From Janthinobacterium lividum (lineage in GTDB: Bacteria; Pseudomonadota; Gammaproteobacteria; Burkholderiales; Burkholderiaceae_D): a stretch of DNA of 64,000 nucleotides. Shown here piece by piece: positions 57,926 through 64,000 of this stretch (position 1 is the stretch's first letter; every line of letters begins with the position of its first letter). The stretch is from contig NZ_CP139976.1 of the NCBI RefSeq assembly GCF_034424625.1, forward strand, positions 4,836,001 through 4,900,000, written 5' to 3'. A model generated the notes under the pieces. That model was given only the letters and a program-made list of their open reading frames with translations, did no database searches and had not been told where the DNA came from. The position numbers and the translations under genes are program-made.

Positions 57926-57966
57926 AAAAAAAATCGCCGGACCGGATGGACTCCGGGCCGGCGATC
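57926..57966 (-). terminator. Terminator of the autotransporter gene
   Basis: Stem ATCGCCGG/CCGGCGAT (57933-57940 with 57958-57965), inner CCGG pair, then eight T when read on the minus strand (57926-57933). Confidence 0.88.
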
Positions 57967-57990
57967 AGGGCTGGCCTGAAAGCTAACTGA

Positions 57991-60900
57991 TTACTTGAGC
58001 GGCATGGCAATGCCGAACATCACCGACTGGCTACGCCCGCTATCCATGTTCAGATTGCTGTTGTAGTCCAGCGTGATGGTCATGCCGTTCGACAGCAGCA
58101 GCTTCACGCCCAGTCCCGCCGTCCAGTTGCCCGTCTGCTGCGGCACCGTGCGGATCACGTACACGGGGCCGTCGGCCGCCAGGTCGGCATAGGCCAGGCG
58201 CGCATCATCGGCGCCCTGGAACTGGTGCCGGTACTCGAGCCGCGCACGCGGGAACCACGTGCCCAGGCCGCCCACATAGATGCCCTCGGCCCGCACGCCC
58301 AGCGCGCCGATGCGCGAACGCACCGTCTGCTTGAAGTAGCTCAGCGCGTTGATGCCCGCCGCTTTCTCCGTGTACGGATCGAGCTTGGCCGACATCAGTT
58401 CCACCCGGCCATACGGCGACCACATCCACGTTTCCTGGCGCATCTCGATGCCCCCCACCAGCGCGCCGAACACTTGCTTGCCGTCGCGTTCACCGGTGGC
58501 GAAACCGCTGCCATCGGTAAGGTAGCGCGATGCATCATATTGCAGGGTACCGTAGCCGAGCACGCCGTCGAGGAAGACGCCCTTGCTCGGACGCAGGCTG
58601 CCATACACGGCCGCCACGGCGCTGTCGGCCGTGCTGCGGCTGCCGTTCTGGCCCACGTCGCTGCGGTCATGGCTGAAGCCGGCGCCCACGCCCAGGGTCG
58701 CCAGGTCGCTGAGGCGGTAATCGCCACCCACGCTCACGCCGTTGGTGCGGAAACGGAAGCCCGTGTCGCGGCCATTCACATAGTGCTGGCCAAAGTCCAC
58801 CGCGCCGCCCAGCCACAGCGCCAAGGCCTGCTTCTGCGTGTCCGGACGCTGCGGCATGTCCGGCAAGCCGTTCGTGGCGCCGCTAACATCCACCTGTTGC
58901 CGCTCGCTGCTGAAACCGGCATCGGGCTGGCGCAGGGAAGCCTTGCGCATGAACGGTTTCACGGCCGTGCCGAACACGCGGTCCGCTTCCTGCTCCTGCC
59001 AGCGCGCCAGCGCCGCCGTCGGGTTGCCGCTGTCGTTCGGCGGCGTCAGGCTCAGGCCAAAGCTGGAACGTCCCCAGCCGTCGCCATGCAGGCTTTCCAG
59101 GCGCTGCGTGAAGTTCGACAGCTGCGCACTGGCGAAACGCCGCGCCGCATCGGCTTGCGCCGCCTGCAAGCCGATCACTTCCGGATCGACCGACGGATCG
59201 CGGCGCGCCGTCACCGTCACGTTGACCACGCCCGGCTTCGAGGTGGCAAAGGCATTGCTCAGGGTATAGCTGACCACCGCTGCGCCGGCAAACTTGCCCG
59301 AGGCCGCAAAGCTCAGCTGGTACGACGGCTTGCCGGCCGTGCCCACGTCGCGTACCACCGCCTTGCCCGCCTCCGCCGGCGCCACGCTCAGTACATTCGC
59401 CGCCGTGAACGGACCGCCCGTGGCGCCCGCCGTCAGGTCCACATTGACCGTCAGACCGGCCACCACCGTGGCGCTCTGGCTGGCCACCTGCGGCATCGGA
59501 TTGACGGAAATCGTCGACGTCACCGGCGCCGAGGTGCCGAACACGTTCGACACGGTGTAGCCGATGCTGATCTGGCCGCTGGTATTGATGCCTGGCGTGT
59601 AGACGATGTCCATGCCATTGACCACTGCCGTGCCGCTGGCCGGCTGCGTCGTGATGGCCACGGCCGTGAACGGGCCACCCGTGGCGCCTTGCGTCACGGG
59701 CAGGGTCACCGGCGTGCCGGCCAATACCGTGACCGTCTTGGCGACAGGTACCGGCACCGGCTGCGGCGCCACCGTCACACTGACCGTCGCGGGCGCGGAC
59801 GTGCCGCCCGGCCCAGTCGCCGTGTAGCTGAAGGCGTCAGGACCGAAGTAGTTCGCATTCGGCACATACGTCACCTTGAAGGAGCGGCCGCTGCCGCCCC
59901 CTGCCGCGCCGCTCGCCACCACCGTGACGCGCCCATGCTGCGGCGGCGTGACGATGGTCACATCGGTGATCGGGCTGCCATCCGTGGAAGCGATGGTCAG
60001 GCTCACTTCCTGGTTGGCCGAGGTCGTCGCCGTTTCATTCGGCACCGGCGGCGGCGCCTGGTTCACTTGCAGGGTCAACGCTTGCTGCACCGTGAACTGG
60101 TGCGCGTCCTTCGCTTGCAAGGTGAAGTTGTAGCTGCCCGCCACCGTCGGCGTGCCGCTGACGATGCCGGTCGCCGCATTGAGCACCAGGCCCGTTGGCA
60201 AGGCGCCGCCGCTCACGGAGTACGCATACGGCGCGATGCCGCCGGCCGCCGTGAATGTCTGGCTGTAGGCATCGCCGGCACGGATTGGCGCCAGGCTGGC
60301 CGGCGTCAGTGTCAGGACCGGTGCCGCCACTGCCAGGGTATAGCTGTTGCTCGCGCTGAATGGCGCGCCCACGCCTGTGCTGCTATCGGTGACCTTGATG
60401 CTGAACGGGAAGCTGCCCGCCACATTCGTCGTGCCGGACAGTACGCCCGTGGCCCCGTTCAGGCTCAGGCCAGCGGGCAAGGTACCGCTGCTGACGCTGA
60501 AGGTGTACGGCGCCGTGCCGCCCGTCGCCGAGAGGGTCGCGCTGTAGGCCTCTTCCGCCGTTGGATTGGACAAGGTGGCTGGCGTCAGGCTGACCGTCGC
60601 CGAAGACACCACCAGGGTATAGCTTTGCGTGCCGGTAAACAGATGCGCATCGGCCGCCTGCACGGTCAAGGTAAAACTGCCGGCTGCCGTTGGCGTGCCG
60701 CTCAGCAAGCCGCTGCTGCTCAAGGCGAGGCCCGCTGGCAGGCTGCCGCCCGACACCGTGTAGGCATAGGGAGCGACGCCGCCGCTGGCCGACAGTGGCT
60801 GGCTGTACGCCGTGGCCACTGTCGCCGCCGGCAAGGTGGCCGGCGTGAGCGTGATCGTCGGCGCGGAAACGGCCACCGTATAACTCTTGCTCGCGCTGAA

Positions 60901-63900
60901 CGGCGCACCCGCGCCCGTGCTGCTGTCGCTGGCGCGCAGGCTGAAAGTAAAGCTGCCGGCCACATTCGTCGTGCCGGACAGCACACCCGTGGCAGTGTTC
61001 AGGCTCAAGCCGGCAGGCAGGCTGCCGCTGGTCACGCTGTAGGTGTACGGCGCCATGCCGCCCGTCGCCATGACGCTGACGCTGTAGGGGGTTTCCGCCA
61101 CGGGATTGGGCAAGGTGGCCGGCGTCAAGCTGACCGTCGGCGCGCCCACGGTGACTGTCACGGTGGCCGGCGCCGAGGTGCCGCTGGCATTCGTGGCCGT
61201 ATAGGTAAAGCTGTCGCTGCCGCCGTAGCCGGTCGTCGGCGTATACGTGATGCCGGTACCGCTGGCCGTCGCCGTGCCGTGAGCGGGTAGCGATGCCACT
61301 GCCACGGAGGCCGCCGCGCCGCCGCCCAGGTTCAATGGAACCGGGTTGGCGCTGCTGCCGTAGGCCACCGTCGTGGTGACGGCGCCGGCCACGGGCACGG
61401 CGATCGCCACCGTGCCGGAATAGGCATGCACGCCTGTATACGGTCCGCTGCCGGTGCTGCTGTCCGTGGCGGTGATGCTGAAGCTGTAGGCGCCCGCCAC
61501 CGTCGGCGTGCCGGACACGGTACCGTCCGCCGCCAGGCTCAGGCCTGTCGGCAGGCTGCCAGCCGTCACGGCATAGCCATACGGCGCCGTGCCGCCCGTG
61601 GCGGTGACGCCCTGGCTGAAGGCGACGCCGGCCGTCATGGCTGGCAAGGCCGCCGGCGCGATGCTGATCGCCGGTACCGCCACCGTCAGCGAATAGGCGC
61701 GCACGCCCGCATATGGACCGCTGCCCGTCGAACTGTCCGTGGCCCGCACGGTGAAGTTGAAGGTGCCGCCCGCCGTTGGCGTGCCAGCCAGCAGACCGGC
61801 ATTCGACAGGCTCACGCCGGCCGGCAAGGCACCGGCGCTGATCGCGTAGGCGTACGGTGCCAGGCCGTTCGCGGCCGTCAGGGTCTGGCTGTAGGCCGTG
61901 CCGACTGTTGCACCAGCTACGCTGGTTTGCACAATCGTCACGGTCGGCGTGCCCACCGTGATGCTCACGGTGGCCACCGCCGAGGTGCCGATGCCGTTGG
62001 TGGCCGTGTAGGTAAAGCTGTCTGGCCCGCCATAACCGGCCGTCGGCGTATATGCAATGCTGGTGCCGCTGGCCGTCGCCGTGCCATGCGAGGCGCCGGA
62101 GGACACGCTTACCGAGGTCGCCACACCGCCGCTCAGGCTCAAGGCGATCGGGGTGGCGCTGCTGCCGTAGGCCACCGTGGCGCTGACATTGCCGGCAATG
62201 GGCGCACCCGGTGCCACGCTGCCGGAATAGGCGCGTGAGCCCGAGAAGGGAGCGCCTGCGCCGGTGCTGCTGTCGGTCGCGGTGACGGTAAAGCTGTACG
62301 CGCCCGCTGCTGCCGGCGTGCCGGACAAGGTGCCGTCCGCCGCCAGGCTCAGACCCGTCGGCAAACTGCCCGCCGTGACGGCATAGTTATATGCTGCCGT
62401 CCCGCCGGTGGCGGTAATGGCCTGGCTGAAAGCGACGCCGGCCGTCATTGCAGGCAAGGCAGGCGGCGCTACCGAGATCGTTGGCGCCGCCACCGTCAGC
62501 GAGTAGGCCTGCGTGCCGGCATACGGGCCGCTGCCCGTCGAACTATCCTGGGCGCGCACGGTGAAATTGAAAGTGCCGGCAGCCGTCGGCGTGCCTGACA
62601 GTATCCCGCCGCTGGACAGGCTGAGGCCTGCCGGCAAGGCGCCTGCGCTGATCGTGTAGGTGTAAGGCGACGTGCCGCCCGCGGCCGTCAGGGTCTGGCT
62701 GTATGCCGTGCCGACTGTTGCGCCCGACACGCTGGTTTCCACGACAGTTACCGTTGCCACGCCCACCGTAATGGTCACGGTGGCCGGCGCCGAAGTACCG
62801 ACGATATTGGTGGCCGTGTAGGTGAAGCTGTCAGGGCCGCCATAGCCGGCCGTCGGCGTGTAGGTGATGCTGGTGCCGCTGGCCGTCGCCGTGCCGTGCG
62901 AAGCGCCGGAGGCGATGGCCACCGAGGTCGCCGTGCCGCCGCCAAGTGACAAGGTGATCGGGGTGGCGCTGCTGCCGTACACCACCGTGGCGCTGGAACC
63001 ACCCGCAACTGGCGCACCGAAATAGGTGAACTGGTCCGCCGCGCCGGTGGCGCTGGTACCACCCGCCGTGGTCACGCGCACATCCACCGTGCCCGTGCCG
63101 CTTGGCGCCGTCGCCGTGATCTGCGTGGCGCCGTTGACGGTGAAGCCAGTGGCCGCCGTGGCGCCGAACGTCACGGCAGTCGCACCGCCCAAATTCGAGC
63201 CCGTGATGGTGACCGTGGTGCCGCCGGTAGCAGGGCCCGTGGCAGGCGAAATACCGCTCACCGCCGGTGCGGCCACATACGTAAACTGGTCCGCTGCACT
63301 GGTGGCGCTGGTGCCGCCAGCGGTGGTGATGCGCACGTCCACGGTACCCGTGCCTGCGGGCGCCGTCGCCGTGATCTGCGTGGCGCTGTTGACGGTAAAG
63401 CCGGTGGCCGCCGTGGCGCCGAAGGTCACGGCTGTCGCGCCGCTGAAATTCGAACCGCTGATGGTGACCGTGGTGCCGCCGGTAGCCGGACCGGCCGTCG
63501 GCGAAATGCTGCTGACCACCGGTGCCGCCACATAGGTATATTGATCGGCCGCGCTGGTGGCGCTGGTGCCGCCCGTCGTGGTGACGCGCACGTCCACCGT
63601 GCCCGTGCCGCTTGGCGCCGTCGCCGTGATCTGCGTGGCGCTGTTGACCGTAAAGCCGCTCGCCGCCGTGGCGCCAAACGTCACCGCCGTGGTGCTGCTG
63701 AAGCCCGTACCCGTGATGATGACGCTCGTGCCGCCGGTGGCCGGACCGGCTGTCGGCGAAATGCTGCTGACCGCAGGCAGCGTCACGTAGGTAAATTGAT
63801 CGTTGGCACTGGTGTTGCTGGTGCCGCCCACCGAAGTGACGCGCACGTCCACCGTGCCAGCGCTGCCGGCCGGCGCCGTGGCCGTGATCTGCGTGGCGCT

Positions 63901-64000
63901 GTTGACGGTGTAGCCGGTGGCCGCCGTGGCGCCGAACGTCACGGCTGTCGTGCCGCTAAAATTCGAGCCGGTGATGATGACCGTGGCGCCACCGGTCGTA
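57991..64000 (-). CDS. Giant repeat autotransporter adhesin (5' end outside window)
   Basis: The frame is open through the right edge, giving at least 2,003 residues. From the N-terminal side: IPT/TIG domains (63,015-64,000; 85-residue units like PTAGPATGGTTVTISGSNFS); then three copies of a unit of about 270 residues made of a cadherin-like/Big domain (YGSSATPI ... GYGGPDSFTYTATN) and two He_PIG putative Ig domains (LPAGLSL ... LSGTPTAAG). More Big-like domains follow at 59,200-60,050, then a linker (QAAQADAARRFASAQLSNFT) and a C-terminal autotransporter beta-barrel of about 280 residues ending GIAMPLK. The barrel exports the repeats to the surface. Likely an adhesin or biofilm protein; the signal peptide and true length are not visible. 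Confidence 0.88.
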   Translation of the reverse strand, partial: TTGGATVIITGSNFSGTTAVTFGATAATGYTVNSATQITATAPAGSAGTVDVRVTSVGGTSNTSANDQFTYVTLPAVSSISPTAGPATGGTSVIITGTGFSSTTAVTFGATAASGFTVNSATQITATAPSGTGTVDVRVTTTGGTSATSAADQYTYVAAPVVSSISPTAGPATGGTTVTISGSNFSGATAVTFGATAATGFTVNSATQITATAPAGTGTVDVRITTAGGTSATSAADQFTYVAAPAVSGISPATGPATGGTTVTITGSNLGGATAVTFGATAATGFTVNGATQITATAPSGTGTVDVRVTTAGGTSATGAADQFTYFGAPVAGGSSATVVYGSSATPITLSLGGGTATSVAIASGASHGTATASGTSITYTPTAGYGGPDSFTYTATNIVGTSAPATVTITVGVATVTVVETSVSGATVGTAYSQTLTAAGGTSPYTYTISAGALPAGLSLSSGGILSGTPTAAGTFNFTVRAQDSSTGSGPYAGTQAYSLTVAAPTISVAPPALPAMTAGVAFSQAITATGGTAAYNYAVTAGSLPTGLSLAADGTLSGTPAAAGAYSFTVTATDSSTGAGAPFSGSRAYSGSVAPGAPIAGNVSATVAYGSSATPIALSLSGGVATSVSVSSGASHGTATASGTSIAYTPTAGYGGPDSFTYTATNGIGTSAVATVSITVGTPTVTIVQTSVAGATVGTAYSQTLTAANGLAPYAYAISAGALPAGVSLSNAGLLAGTPTAGGTFNFTVRATDSSTGSGPYAGVRAYSLTVAVPAISIAPAALPAMTAGVAFSQGVTATGGTAPYGYAVTAGSLPTGLSLAADGTVSGTPTVAGAYSFSITATDSSTGSGPYTGVHAYSGTVAIAVPVAGAVTTTVAYGSSANPVPLNLGGGAAASVAVASLPAHGTATASGTGITYTPTTGYGGSDSFTYTATNASGTSAPATVTVTVGAPTVSLTPATLPNPVAETPYSVSVMATGGMAPYTYSVTSGSLPAGLSLNTATGVLSGTTNVAGSFTFSLRASDSSTGAGAPFSASKSYTVAVSAPTITLTPATLPAATVATAYSQPLSASGGVAPYAYTVSGGSLPAGLALSSSGLLSGTPTAAGSFTLTVQAADAHLFTGTQSYTLVVSSATVSLTPATLSNPTAEEAYSATLSATGGTAPYTFSVSSGTLPAGLSLNGATGVLSGTTNVAGSFPFSIKVTDSSTGVGAPFSASNSYTLAVAAPVLTLTPASLAPIRAGDAYSQTFTAAGGIAPYAYSVSGGALPTGLVLNAATGIVSGTPTVAGSYNFTLQAKDAHQFTVQQALTLQVNQAPPPVPNETATTSANQEVSLTIASTDGSPITDVTIVTPPQHGRVTVVASGAAGGGSGRSFKVTYVPNANYFGPDAFSYTATGPGGTSAPATVSVTVAPQPVPVPVAKTVTVLAGTPVTLPVTQGATGGPFTAVAITTQPASGTAVVNGMDIVYTPGINTSGQISIGYTVSNVFGTSAPVTSTISVNPMPQVASQSATVVAGLTVNVDLTAGATGGPFTAANVLSVAPAEAGKAVVRDVGTAGKPSYQLSFAASGKFAGAAVVSYTLSNAFATSKPGVVNVTVTARRDPSVDPEVIGLQAAQADAARRFASAQLSNFTQRLESLHGDGWGRSSFGLSLTPPNDSGNPTAALARWQEQEADRVFGTAVKPFMRKASLRQPDAGFSSERQQVDVSGATNGLPDMPQRPDTQKQALALWLGGAVDFGQHYVNGRDTGFRFRTNGVSVGGDYRLSDLATLGVGAGFSHDRSDVGQNGSRSTADSAVAAVYGSLRPSKGVFLDGVLGYGTLQYDASRYLTDGSGFATGERDGKQVFGALVGGIEMRQETWMWSPYGRVELMSAKLDPYTEKAAGINALSYFKQTVRSRIGALGVRAEGIYVGGLGTWFPRARLEYRHQFQGADDARLAYADLAADGPVYVIRTVPQQTGNWTAGLGVKLLLSNGMTITLDYNSNLNMDSGRSQSVMFGIAMPLK
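60590..63010. repeat. Three supra-repeats of 807-810 bp
   Basis: Anchored on GCTGCCGTA at 61354, 62161 and 62971: spacings of 807 and 810 bp. Each unit codes one cadherin-like and two He_PIG domains, with long near-identical DNA blocks. Confidence 0.75.
63015..64000. repeat. Tandem IPT/TIG repeats of 255 bp
   Basis: Four units (one cut by the edge); the phrase GAAATGCTGCTGACC recurs at 255-bp spacing (63504, 63759). DNA identity is high between the units at 63,030-63,540. Confidence 0.75.

Noticed and set aside
58225..61290. 1,021-codon plus-strand frame opposite the autotransporter
   Set aside because: Arg-rich translation of the antisense of repeat DNA; no start signal or domain.

Overview
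The window reads as a chromosomal segment of a GC-rich betaproteobacterium. Oxalobacteraceae (Janthinobacterium, Duganella or Massilia-like) is the best fit. The reasons are the surE-pcm-nlpD-rpoS order, the lpdA-sucB-sucA / gltA-sdhE-sdhBADC / gntR / mdh / acnA block, a DUF2863 gene and a DUF3563 gene. The genus is inferred from gene content and order; no search was run. No rRNA, tRNA, CRISPR array, insertion sequence or phage gene was seen.

Layout. 1-745: start of a chitin-binding lipoprotein gene (cut by the left edge) and a repeat-bearing intergenic region. 745-5962: rlmD, rpoS, nlpD, pcm and surE, all on the minus strand. 6057-9162: a two-gene accessory cassette, a stand-alone TIR protein followed by a KGGTGRT-type P-loop ATPase fused to kinesin-light-chain-like TPRs. 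It lies between housekeeping genes and is the best candidate here for a conflict or signalling system. 9433-13707: yoaA, a YdcH-like gene, a coiled-coil lipoprotein gene and zapE. 13778-35059: a TCA-cycle supercluster (lpdA, a PspC/SHOCT gene, sucB, sucA, gltA, sdhE, sdhB, sdhA, sdhD, sdhC, a GntR regulator, mdh, a CitE-like lyase gene, an MliC-like gene, acnA). It is interrupted at 20.1-22.9 kb by four accessory genes (LysR, a metallo-beta-lactamase-fold remnant, a flavodoxin-fold oxidoreductase, HxlR).

35.2-44.6 kb: DUF2863, a CYTH triphosphatase, an M14 carboxypeptidase, TetR, an acyl-CoA:acetate CoA-transferase with a divergent LysR, a sugar MFS transporter, DUF3563 and an FMN reductase. 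44.6-50.7 kb: an L-lactate utilisation locus (lldE-lldG-lldF-lldP with divergent lldR), translationally coupled by ATGA overlaps, with FadR-type palindromes near both ends of lldR. 50.9-54.6 kb: a TorF-family porin, a chemoreceptor, and a small lipoprotein gene behind a perfect FNR/ANR box. 54.8-57.9 kb: a tightly packed four-gene cassette (acyl-CoA dehydrogenase-like, PIG-L deacetylase, SAM methyltransferase, GT2 glycosyltransferase) of unknown product. 57,991 to the right edge: a giant repeat-built autotransporter adhesin whose N-terminus lies outside the window.

How it works together: the core is central carbon metabolism (the whole oxidative TCA branch from 2-oxoglutarate dehydrogenase to aconitase, plus lactate oxidation and a CoA-transferase) next to general stress functions (rpoS, nlpD, pcm, surE). 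Accessory cassettes are inserted at gene boundaries. Many start sites were moved downstream of the longest open frame, using Shine-Dalgarno spacing, family N-termini and neighbour overlaps.
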